DNA of 64,000 bases from positions 40,095,668-40,159,667 of the forward strand of contig NC_052392.1 in assembly GCF_009389715.1 (NCBI RefSeq). Direction: 5' to 3'. Below are positions 1 to 10,293 of this stretch, piece by piece. Made by a program: the position numbers and the translations under genes. A model generated the notes under the pieces. The model made no database searches and was not told the DNA's origin. It saw only the letters and a list, made by a program, of their open reading frames with translations. The DNA is from Phoenix dactylifera. Lineage: Eukaryota > Streptophyta > Magnoliopsida > Arecales > Arecaceae. Position 1 is the first letter of the stretch; each line of letters starts with the position of its first letter.

Positions 1-91
1 ACCACCCCCTTATTACAAACAACTTCTTCTGACCACCATTTCTCCTCCTAAAACCTCCTCTCCTTCCAACTTCCATTCGCCGAAGCGAGCG

Positions 92-313
92 ATGTATTCC
101 CCAAGGAGCCGTGCACTCTTGCTTCTTGTTGTCGTCATGATGATTGCAATAACAAGCATGCCTACTATTGATGCGGCAAGGCCTGCACCAGACTCTTTCG
201 ATGGAGCCAGCCATCTGGCCTACCCGAGCATGTATGAGAAGGCGAAAGCGACCATGGCGATATGGATGGAGATGCTGCCGTCCGGTCCTAGCCCAAAAGG
301 CCCTGGCCATTAG
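92..313 (+). CDS. PIP-like secreted signalling peptide precursor (73 aa)
   Basis: Single-exon small ORF encoding a prepropeptide. Residues 1-28 form a signal peptide: basic start, then a leucine/valine/methionine core, with a likely cut after ...TIDA. A variable acidic-to-neutral spacer follows, and the last ten residues are SGPSPKGPGH. That C-terminal block is the signature of the PAMP-induced secreted peptide (PIP/PIPL) family (SGPS then GxGH at the very C terminus), whose short secreted, probably hydroxyproline-bearing peptides act on receptor kinases such as RLK7 to amplify immunity. Length and layout (signal peptide, spacer, terminal motif directly before the stop) fit the family. The start is the first ATG after a CT/CA-rich leader that runs off the window edge. 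Family assignment rests on the motif; ligand function is inferred. No neighbour shares this role. Confidence 0.85.
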   Translation: MYSPRSRALLLLVVVMMIAITSMPTIDAARPAPDSFDGASHLAYPSMYEKAKATMAIWMEMLPSGPSPKGPGH

Positions 314-2660
314 CTAGCCCAGACCCATAACAATTTGACTTTTTTACTTCATAGGTGATTCCTTACAACCAGGACTTTTCCCCCATAGAAGTAGAGTTTT
401 CTTTATTTCCATTTTTTTTCAGAGAGAGGGACAGAGGGGGAATAGCGTTGTTTGTTTTTCCATCTTCCTCTTTTCCTGAACATCATGATGTTAAGGATGA
501 ATTCAAGAGATTCATCACATGTAGACAGAGAATATTTCATGTCCTTGGGCGTTTTTAATTGGAAATATTACGGGATACAAGGATCAAAAAAAGGTATTGT
601 ATTGGGTGGTGGGATAGAAGGATCGCGGGGTCACGAGGTTCACACGGCTTCTTAAATTTACTTTGTTAATGCATGGACTTGATATGCATTTAAATTAATA
701 TTCTAATGCAAAACATCCCTGTGGAAAGCATTCTCTATCTATTAAGCCAAGGCCTATGGTCTATAGGTAGAAGGATCATAGGTTTCGAGACGAGAAAATA
801 TTTTCATCTAATCTTTGAATCAATCATTAAAAAATTAAACGCCATAACCACAACAGCAGAGAACATGTTTTCACTCCTCCAACTGATACAGAAAATTACT
901 TTATCAGCTTGAGTGCTTGACATAAAGTTTAGCTGCTACTGCCAGTTCCTGGACATTATTTTGTTTTTTATTATATAACATGAGTATTCGACACGTGTTA
1001 TACATATGATTGAAGATATTAATGGCCGGAATTCCTACAAAAGGCTAGCAGACTCGATACTTTTTGTTATTTCCTAGTAGGTAGGAACCACTTATTTCTG
1101 CTTCACTCGCCAGTCTTCTTAGCATCTATTTTTAGTCAGCTTCTCGCCTCACGGTCTTAAAATCAGAAGTACTCATTTGTTGGGTTGGGCACTTGGGTTA
1201 AGCTTCTAATGGTAAAAGAGTAACAAACAAGTCATCTTGATGGATTCCAGTATGATAGGCTAGACCTGCGCTTTTTAAATAAGTATGCCCACTACTACTA
1301 GACCGAAACATTTCTCTTTTGCACGTCACTCCCACCCATTCCCGCTGCCTCTCCAAATACTTTAAAAAAAGGGGAAGCAAAGGAGCACACACCTGAAAAG
1401 TTAAAACACATTTGCCAATTTAATAAATAGTAAAAAATATAAAGGATCGTAGTCATGCATACCTCTTGTTAAATGCATGGGGGATATGCCAAACGCTAGC
1501 TGAGAAAAAATTTGGTTCATCCATAGCATCTAGAGTAGCATGCACTCAAAGAACGCCATGAATAGATTGGAGAAGCTACTGCAGCCCAAAAACAGCGAGA
1601 GGGATCAGCGAGCAACAACAAAACTTGCCACTTAGTCAAAGCTCTCTATATGGTTTGAACGATGACAAAACTATAATTAAACTAGACGAGGGATATGAGA
1701 AGTAATAGAGATAGCTGTAATTACGGATTGTTTTTTATTTGTGATGATTATTCTCTTCGTTTTGGAAGGTCTACTATTTCCCTCCTAAAAGCCGAAAAAT
1801 GGGGAGGGGAGGGAGAGGGGGGTTTCGTATTAGAAAGAAGAGAATGTCACCTGACCTCCAGCTGAAACGTCATGCTATGAACCGGTCCCGTCACCTGTCT
1901 ACCGGAGCTTGTTCAAACTTGGTTCGTCCTTGAGACAAACTATAGGAGGTGCTAATAAGCCATGTACCCGGCTCCCTCCCACCACCAGCACTCTCGCTCC
2001 CTCTCGGTCGTTTCCTCTCTATCTACAAGAAAGATGAAATCCACTTAAAATATGAACCGGCATCTCCATCTATGGTCGGATCAAATTTGGATTTAGGGGC
2101 GTTCCCAGGTAAGGTTGGGTTAGGTAACAAAAGTTAGTGTAGAATTGGTTGTGAGATAAGGCGTAAGCAATAAAAATTAGTGTAAAATTGGGATCTCTAT
2201 GGTCGGATCCGCAGCATTTGCTCACAACCTACAAAAATGTGCAGGCAATAAAATAGTGATGACATAGCATTCAACCAGAGCAGTATTCCAAATTGTATTC
2301 ACCTGGAAATTGGGATGAAGACACAAAGGAATTAGATGCTATTTGCAGAAAAATCCTGTCAGTGTATCAGATTTTTTCAGCCAAACTCCAATCAAACAAG
2401 GCAACATGCAATTCTTCAGAAAAGAAGGTATACTTCTCCCCTCTATCCAATATTCACAGTTTACCTCATGCCCATGCAAAACAGCAAGAAAATCCAATAT
2501 TCGCAGTTTACTTCATATGTCGATGCAAAACAGCAAGAAAATCCAATTAATGAGCATTTCTGAGATTTTCATCCAGTAAAAAATACAAGGATTTCAAACA
2601 GGTAAGGTCTGCTGTCAATCAAAACTAACAGAAGAATAACAGAAGAATGAGAAGTGTGGC
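314..2660. other. Intergenic region, no gene seen
   Basis: AT-rich spacer between the peptide gene and the 3' end of the SRP14 locus. Short ORFs here show no recognisable domain or codon bias. The only structure noted is a short imperfect tandem repeat at 2446-2548. Confidence 0.6.
2446..2548. repeat. Tandem repeat, about 47-49 bp unit, two copies plus a start
   Basis: The block beginning CCAATATTC and ending CAGCAAGAAAAT occurs at about 2447 and 2494 with a few substitutions, and its first bases recur at 2543. It lies about 110 bp downstream of the SRP14 reading frame, possibly in its 3' untranslated region. Confidence 0.75.
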
Positions 2661-2847
2661 TCAAAGTGGGGGTTTTGCAGGTTTTGGCTTCTTTGGCGAT
2701 ACCGGCTTCTTTCATGATCCTGGCTTCTGTTCGACCTCAGCAGTCCTTTTCTTGTCCCTTATTTCCCTCTTCTTCAATGCATTCATATGAGCTTTTAAGG
2801 ACCGTTGCATAAGAAGTTTGGAATTTCTCGTGATCCTTCGCAGAGAG

Positions 2848-5800
2848 CTAGATCATGCATTTCAAAAAAGCAGAAACACATGCAATCAACCGTTACTTGA
2901 ACATTTTTAAGATATACTTTTCCTGCATGCATTCCAATTTTTAACTATCTAAAAAAAAACTACTAATATTAAGACTATTCTACAAGTGAAACATTAATGA
3001 AAGACAACGGTTTTGAAAGAAAAAATTATAAAGACATGTCAAATAATTTCAGGGAAAAAAATGCTGACCTTCTGAACCCACTGCTTCTAACCTAAAGGTT
3101 CAAGGAGGTCAACAAAGTTATGTCCTGAAATCTAATGAGGCCAATGAAATTTATCCTCCAAGCCCACTATACTACTATACATCACCCTGATATCAAAACC
3201 AGACTGCAGTTAATGGTATTATGCTCCTGATGATGCAATTGCCAGATAGTCAACATGATGATGGCAGACTCCAAAATCACAACTGTAGCAACAATCAGCA
3301 AGCTATGTAACTGAAGAATTTTTTTCATAAAAAAGAAAAAAGAAACTTAGATGGGATCTTTCCTTTCAACTATAACTAATACACTTCTGGAACACAGTAT
3401 GATGCACAAGAAGATCATGTATTGCTTCTCTAATCGGTCGGAACAGTCAAAATATCGTAGTATGTTTTCTTTCATGTCTTTCCAGTCTCCTATATTTGGA
3501 AATGAAAGATTTGATTTTCCTGACATGCCAAAATTCCTCAAATGCCTTGCAAAAGCCACCAGAGAGCCATGCTGTTCGGGTGTCCAATACAGGGGCAAAG
3601 CCTTTGCCAAATATCATCCTAGCAGAAGGTTCACCAAGTTTCACAGAAGCTCATGAAACAACTCAAGGCTGAGAAAGAGGTAAGTAACTTGGAAAGGGAG
3701 TATAATCAACATTTTACAACCAGATATCTCAAATCATGTGAGAATTATCTTTCTGCACTGACCTAAACAGGAAATTTTCATTTTCCTGGATATAAAAGAT
3801 AAGAATAATAGTATCTTACATATAGAGCAGGAAACCTAAAAATCAATCTCCATATCCTTTATCCATCTTTTCAAAGAGAATAGTGGTCTCTATTATATAA
3901 AAAATCTGGGTGAGACAAACATGTTTTAGTTGATTGACCTAACAAAATAAACAAAAAAAAAAACATGGGTGTTTTCCTGTTTTGCCTTATTATATACAAG
4001 TTTGATTCAGTTTTCAGATGTATACAACTAGACTCCATCCATACATAACAGGAAAATATCTATAAAATACAACTTATAATTAGATAGGCACTCACAGTGA
4101 CTAACCACAGTTCCAAGTCTTTAAAGATAGCTACTAAGTTTACATCATATATAAGGAACTAGACATTCAATATCTCATTAGATCAACCTAATGCTATAAA
4201 CTAAACATGCATGTAAAAGATATACGATAGAAGTTTTTTGATCCAGTCTCCAACCTGATCCATGCCCAAATTTTATCTTTTGAATTGGCTAGCTCCCAAA
4301 TAAAGAATTAATTAAACCATAGATTTGGTCAGATAAGTGTATAATAAAATTAAATCTGCTTGATCAAACCTCAATTGAGTTTCTTAGACATAGCAAATAA
4401 TAGTCAAATAGTCATATTCATAATATGTATACGCCCTTATATGCTTGCTTTACTTCTAGACAACTTAAAAGTAACATGAATCATGCCAATAGAGACAAAT
4501 CATGACATTTCGAATGTAAGGGCCAATCAAGACAAATCATGACACAATTTTTTAATTTTGCCTTTTATTCTTATTGCTAACAACTTTTGGTCCATCCTAT
4601 CCCAATTTTGTATCATCCCATAAAAAATATAAATTAGGCCAATTTCAAGATTTAAACCCTTGATATCACCTTTTTTCCTTTGTTTGGGCAAGTGCTGGAC
4701 ATTATAAACACTTATGATTCTGAATTTCTCACTTAAAGCAAAAATACTCACACCTTAATTATAAAGTATTTGTGTATATTGACCTTGTCACTTAAGAACA
4801 GTCTCACATAAAAGTAAATTAACACAAAAACATCTTCCCATATATTATAAAGGTTTCCATTGGGCGAAAACTTAGCTTTCTTAAATTAAAAAAATAACCA
4901 TACTTGAAAAGGCATCGGTGGTTACAATTGATGATGCAGTCTATACTCACAAGCAGGTTCGCTGAACTGGTACTGAGAGTCATACTGGACAACGACCGAT
5001 TTGATACGGTACCAATATGTACCATACCGAACTGCGGCATACTAGAACCCGAACACGAGAGAGGGAGAGGGGGGAGGGGAAGAAGAAGAGGAAGGGAGAG
5101 AGGGAGGGAGAGAGAGAGGCTGAGGCCTCCCTTAAATGTGAAGAAACGACAACATGAGAAAAATAAGAGAGGAAGAATAGAAGAACAAGAAGCAACATAG
5201 CAACATTAATACAACACATCATCCGTGCTTTGTACATCTAAAAATGTCCCAAAAACCCCCACCCCCACTCAAAAAAGTACATAAGCATTCCACTTTAGAC
5301 TAGCATACGACAGACAAATGGTTGTTGATATGGGAAATTCACTTAACAAAACAAATGAAGGGCATTTGATGGGGTTGGAATTCATGGGATCATGTGTTGG
5401 CATGAGGATAAATGGTCGAGGTGCCACATTGTTGACATGCTCATTCAAGAGACATGTGAACACCAACTGACCTTTATGACAATTATCATGTGCTTGTTTG
5501 GGATTTGAGCTACAAAACCTCATTTTCGATTCTTCAATGACTATGTTTTTGTTTTCGATGATCTCCCCTTCGTTACCTAAGTTCACTCCTTTTCTCCAAC
5601 AAACTTAAGGTGTTCCTTTTCCATCCGCCCATCTCCCTCTCCCTTTCTTCCCTCTTCTGCAAGTCCAGCAAGTAAAATGGCTGTTCAGCCAGACCTTAGG
5701 AAACTAGACAACCCCTCCCTTGGTTTCAGCAGTGCTGACTATAAGGCCTGTCCAGCAATCAGTGGAAGCCTGAGCACCCCCTTGTCCCCTTCTCTATCTC

Positions 5801-7891
5801 TTTCTCCCTCTCCTGTCTCTCACAATCGCGTCTGCAGGGTCTTCCAAGCAGCAGGCCAGACCCTAGCCCAAGTGCTAATTCAATGTCCTTCTCTATCCCT
5901 AATCTGGTAGTGTTGCTCAGAAGGGCTTGCTATTGCACAGCCAGAGCCTAGCACAAATCCAAACCCACCCCTCTTTTTCTTTGTGGTTCTTTAGCAGCCA
6001 TACATCTTTATGGAAAAAACTGATGCAATGATCTCTGATTACGATCATGCGATCTCCCTATGATGATCTTGTGCCATGATCTATGTTCATGACTTTGTGA
6101 TCTCATTCAAAGACAAATATTGTTTAAGAATCTCAAATTTTTCCAATTGATCTGTTAATGTGTGAGTTTTCTGTAAAAGTTATATTCTTTTTTTATGGTA
6201 ACAATCCATACTTGTTTGATTTTTTTTTTTAAATCTGAAAAGATATCTTTTCTTCAAAAATTCTGAAAATGATTGTCAATATAGTTTTGTGCTCTCATCT
6301 ATGTTACAAGGTCTCAGGTTTATGCGTTGGCTGTAGGTGTGTGTCTAAGTGCCAATCATTTCAATACCTAAGCATTGGGTGCAGATACTTTAGGTTAAAT
6401 ATCCAGGTGATCATAAGTTCTCATTATTATAATCTAAAATTGTTATTATCTTGTAATACATTCATGTGACATGAAATTTTATGATATCTGTTCATTTTTG
6501 TCCATGCTTGTCAATGTGTGGGAACAATGTACTGTTCGCATGCTTTTGTTGTTCTTGTTATCTGATTTATGAAACTGATATGGTTTTTTCCATATAGGCT
6601 AATTTAAAATTCTACCTGTACAATGTATTCTCACAATATGATTTTGTTGTTCATACTTGTTCATGTTTGCATTTTTTAGGTTCATCTTGCTAGTTCATGT
6701 TATTTCTGTTATGCATAGAAGCCTTAATAGGTGTTTCCTAGAGACTATTTTGGTGGTTGTTATCGTGATATAATTTAATCTTGAAGGACAACATCTAAGA
6801 TAGCTTTCCATAAGATACACAACCATTATACCTCATAGACGAATTTATCCAATCCCTTATTATGGAATGGCAGAATGTAGCAGCAAGCCGTTATGAATCA
6901 TGCAGCCTGAGCAACATCGATACCATGGCTTTACATGGTTTGCACGCAATTCAAGGTTTGATTGGCCTTTACAACATATGAGTTCTCTCTTCTAGCAAAT
7001 GAAGGTCACTTCATAATCAGAGTAGAGAATGATTTAACAAATAATTTAGGAAGTTAAAAGCCATGAAAATTCTAATATAGAAATATTACAAAGATCTCTT
7101 CCTTTTGTAGGCAAGGACTGGAAAGAATATACATCCAAGTTCCAGGCAGACAAAGACATGACGTTCCCATTAATTGTCAAGGGATCTGGTTTGTTTGTTC
7201 ATATTATTGCATTGGTGTTGGGAACTAAATATGGTCTTAATATATTGTCTTCATATAATTTAAATGTACTTGGAGGCATCTAATTTTGTCAAGGAATCTT
7301 AATATATGGTCTCCTAGTCCTTCTTACATACCAGATTGTACTTACATCAGATTTAAATTAAACTTTCCACAAGACTTCCCACCACAGCCGATATCCTGAT
7401 TTAAACTGTAATTTTGGAAATCCTTCCAAGACATTGTTCCTCCACATCACATTAAATCATCCTCCAAAACCACACACTTCCTGAAAATCATTAATTTGCT
7501 ATAGAATAACCATCTAAAACTAGAAAAAGTGATGAGGGTGGTTGTTGATGAAATTTATTTGTACCGTTACAACAGTGATGTTGCGTGATTGGCAGAAAAG
7601 AGATTATGACATAATCACATTCTCTCAGGACTATAAATTTTTAAGAAACCAATCAATAGAAGCAAAAAAGATGGAAGTTATTATCAAGCATGAAAAATTA
7701 ATAAAAGATAAAAGAATGGTCTGATCATAGAGAGCCTACATAAGTTGCTTTGTCCAATAAAATGACCATATAGAAGCAGATAAACAACAAAAACGAATAT
7801 GTAAGCAAAAGCATCCCACAATCTGGTATCAGAAATTGTATTAAAAAAAGAGGTGAAAATATGACAAGAAAATTAATTAGCTGCAACCTAC
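2848..7891. other. Intron 3 of the SRP14 locus (5.0 kb), no gene seen
   Basis: Long AT-rich intron bounded by a GTAGG donor (7887-7891) and a TAG acceptor (2848-2850), both read on the minus strand. It holds a GGTACC/ATACCG-rich repeat remnant at about 4960-5045 followed by a purine (GA) tract at 5050-5130. No other coding sequence is supported. Confidence 0.55.
4960..5130. repeat. GGTACCG-type repeat remnant plus GA tract
   Basis: Contains GATACGGTACCAATATGTAC and ATACCGAACTG, a vocabulary shared with 45610-45850 and 55535-55675 in this window, followed by about 80 bp of almost pure G and A. Probably copies of one dispersed element; the boundaries are not visible. Confidence 0.4.
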
Positions 7892-8490
7892 CGAAGTGGT
7901 GATGGTTTTTTTTGCCATCAGTAGCACGAATAAGGAATCTGTACTCCTTCAGTCTCCATTTTCTTATGCTTTCCCTTGCTTTTCATAAATGCTAATATAT
8001 CAGACAAGCAAAAACTTAATAAGGGCCAAAATAAAAATATAAAACCCATCACAAATATATGAATGGGAAAAGAACACTCACAACACTTGAGGGTGACCCA
8101 GACAGAGCCCTTCTCTTTGCTCCGCTCATACATGCTTGTAAGCTCATTCAGAAATGGGTCTGGCTGCAGATGAACCTGAAACAGGAGAAAAAATTTAAAA
8201 AGAAAAACCAAAAAAGAATAGTGATGCATGTCTTGCAATCAGCAAGAAAAAGATGGGAAGAATAATAACCTAATAATCTTAAGCTAGTATCGGAGCCCTA
8301 TTAGCATTATAAGATGATTAAACAAAAAGAAAACTTAGGAAGCGAAGTATCACATAGCATGTAACATCACCCCAAGACACACGAAAATATATAGACAAGT
8401 GAGCAATTTAAAGAAATCCATTTAGAGCAACACAAGAAGGGAAAGAGACCACAGATTTCTTGACAAATCGAAGACTGAAGAACATACCAA

Positions 8491-8495
8491 GTAAA
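8491..8495. repeat. Target site duplication GTAAA (left)
   Basis: GTAAA directly precedes the 5' LTR (TGTTG...) and is repeated exactly at 15402-15406 after the 3' LTR end (...CAACA). Five-base duplications are the rule for Copia integrases. Confidence 0.95.
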
Positions 8496-9052
8496 TGTTG
8501 GAATTTGTGTAAATAAAAAAGATTTGTAACCCCCAAATTTTTTAAAAAAGAGTTGTTATAATCTTTAAGTTTTTCAAATTCCATTTGGAAGTTTCAAAAC
8601 TTCCCATTATCTTTCATTATGGCCTTAATGAGGCCATAAGTATTCAACCGTTATGGTTGGATGACAAAAGGCCTATAAAAGAGCCATTCCTTGTATCTAA
8701 CAAAAAATACAATAAAAAATCCTTCTTCTTCCTCTCATTGTTTCTCTCTACCACCATTCTCTCTTTTACAATTTTCTATATTATTGGGCAACCGATATAG
8801 ACTAGGTAATCTGCCTACTACAGACGTGCACTGTAGATTAGGCCCGCTGTGAGCCGTTTGGGTTGTATCTTGGAGCCGTCGCTGACCGCCAATACCTGCA
8901 CGTGGGGAGGCAACAACGGTTTTAGGACAGTGCGTCTTTTGGCGTGCCTCTCACACCTCACAGGCCAGATATTTTCTTACCACTATTTTATTAATTGTTA
9001 GATTTTCTTTTATGTGATTTAAATATCTACAAAGCATCTTGGTAGATCAACA
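8496..9052 (+). repeat. 5' long terminal repeat
   Basis: 557 bp with terminal inverted TGTTG...CAACA. A TATA box (CTATAAAAG, about 8673-8681) predicts a transcript start near 8705, so U3 is about 210 bp. A short ATG-open frame inside it is repeated unchanged in the 3' LTR and has no coding signature. Confidence 0.95.
8673..8681 (+). promoter_or_regulatory. LTR TATA box
   Basis: CTATAAAAG in the 5' LTR, followed about 30 bp on by CTAACAAAAA, the likely start of the R region. The same box is present in the 3' LTR at about 15022-15030. Confidence 0.7.
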
Positions 9053-9232
9053 TTCTAAAACCGTTGTTATATTGTTTCATCTATATGTTTATATATTCTG
9101 CAAGATGCATAGTTGAACACTGTTTTTGTTCATCTTTGATAGAAATCATTGTTGAATACACTTTAAATAATAATATATATATAGTTTAGCTTTAGATTCT
9201 CAATTTTAATATTAAACTGTTTAATTAAAAAA
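9053..9232 (+). other. Copia leader segment before the repeat array; primer site not canonical
   Basis: Directly after the LTR end the sequence is TTCTAAAACCGTTG, not the TGGTATCAGAGC-like stretch most plant Copia elements use to pair with initiator tRNA-Met. No TGG occurs at the junction. A half-tRNA primer, as in Drosophila copia, or another primer is possible. The rest is AT-rich. Confidence 0.5.
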
Positions 9233-10071
9233 AAACAGTTTACTGCTTAATAAAAAAAAAACAGTTTACTGTTTAATTTAAAAAAAAAAAAAACAGTTTA
9301 CTGTTTTACTGTTTTAATATAAAAAAAAGTTTACTGTTTTGATCAAGAAAACAGATTACTGTTTTAATTAAAAAAAACAGTTTATTGTTTCAATTAAAAA
9401 AAAACAGTTTACTGTTTTAATAAAAAAAACAGTTTACTGTTTTAACAAAAAACAGTTTACTGTTTAATCAAAAAAAAAAAAAACAGTTTACTGTTTTAAT
9501 AAAAAAAAACAGTTTACTGTTTAATAAAAAAAAAAACAGTTTACTGTTTAATCAAAAAAAAACAGTTTACTGTTTAATCAAAGAAAACAATTTACTGTTA
9601 ATAAAAAAAACAGTTTACTGTTTCAACAAAAAACAGTTTACTGTTTCAACAAAAAAACAGTTTACTGTTTAATTAAAAAAACAGTTTACTGTTTTAATAA
9701 AAAAATAGTTTACTGTTTAATAAAAAAAACAGTTTACTGTTTAATCAAAGGAAACAATTTACTGTTAAAAAAAAAAAAAAACAGTTTACTGTTTCAACAA
9801 AAAACAGTTTACTGTTTAATTAAAAAAAAAACAGTTTACTGTTTTAAATAAAAAAACAGTTTACTGTTTAATAGAAAAAAAAACAGTTTACTGTTTAATC
9901 AAAGAAAACAATTTACTGTTAAAAAAAACAGTTTATTGTTTTAATATAAAAAATAGTTTACTGTTTTTAATTAAGAAAATAGTTTACTGCTTTAAAAAAA
10001 AAAAAAACAGTTTACTATTTAATATATATAAAAAAAGTTTACTGTTCTGATTTAAAAAAAAAAAAATAGTT
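9233..10071 (+). repeat. Palindromic tandem array in the retrotransposon leader (about 32 units)
   Basis: About 32 units, 20-34 bp apart and mostly 23-27 (mean near 26). Each is an A-tract of 5-14 As followed by AAACAGTTTACTGTTT. The core is an inverted repeat: AAACAG pairs with CTGTTT around TTTA, so RNA could form a row of small tetraloop hairpins, and DNA offers a dyad site for a dimeric protein. Variants include CAATTTACTG, TAGTTTACTG and CAGTTTATTG. The variant unit after AATCAAAG(A/G)AAACAATTTA recurs at about 9588, 9755 and 9909, and the junction types between these points follow the same order, so a block of 6-7 units was itself duplicated. The array has no long open frame. It is transcribed as leader if the LTR promoter is used. 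Function unknown. Confidence 0.95.
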
Positions 10072-10293
10072 TTGGTGAAGATATAAGTATTAAATCTAAT
10101 TGGTGACATTAGGGTTGTTTTCCTTTACAATTATTAGTAAAGTTATTGTTACATAGTATATTATTAAGAGATACTCTTAGGAACATCTTGTTTAAATTTA
10201 TTCATTAGTGACATTATTGTTATTATTTTTCCTCACAGTTGAATACTCCACTGCCCTTTTTAAACTTTAAAAACTTAGAGTTTAAAATTTAGA
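10072..10293 (+). other. Copia leader between array and gag-pol
   Basis: 222 bp of AT-rich, non-repetitive sequence ending in AATTTAGA just before the gag-pol ATG. No other motif is seen. Confidence 0.6.

Noticed and set aside
8585..8800. 71-aa ORF, repeated identically at 14934-15149
   Set aside because: It lies inside the two LTRs and is identical only because the LTRs are; no coding signature.
9233..10071. Regular repeat array resembling CRISPR
   Set aside because: Plant nuclear context, no unique spacers (the spacers are A-tracts) and no cas genes; it is a tandem array in a retrotransposon leader.
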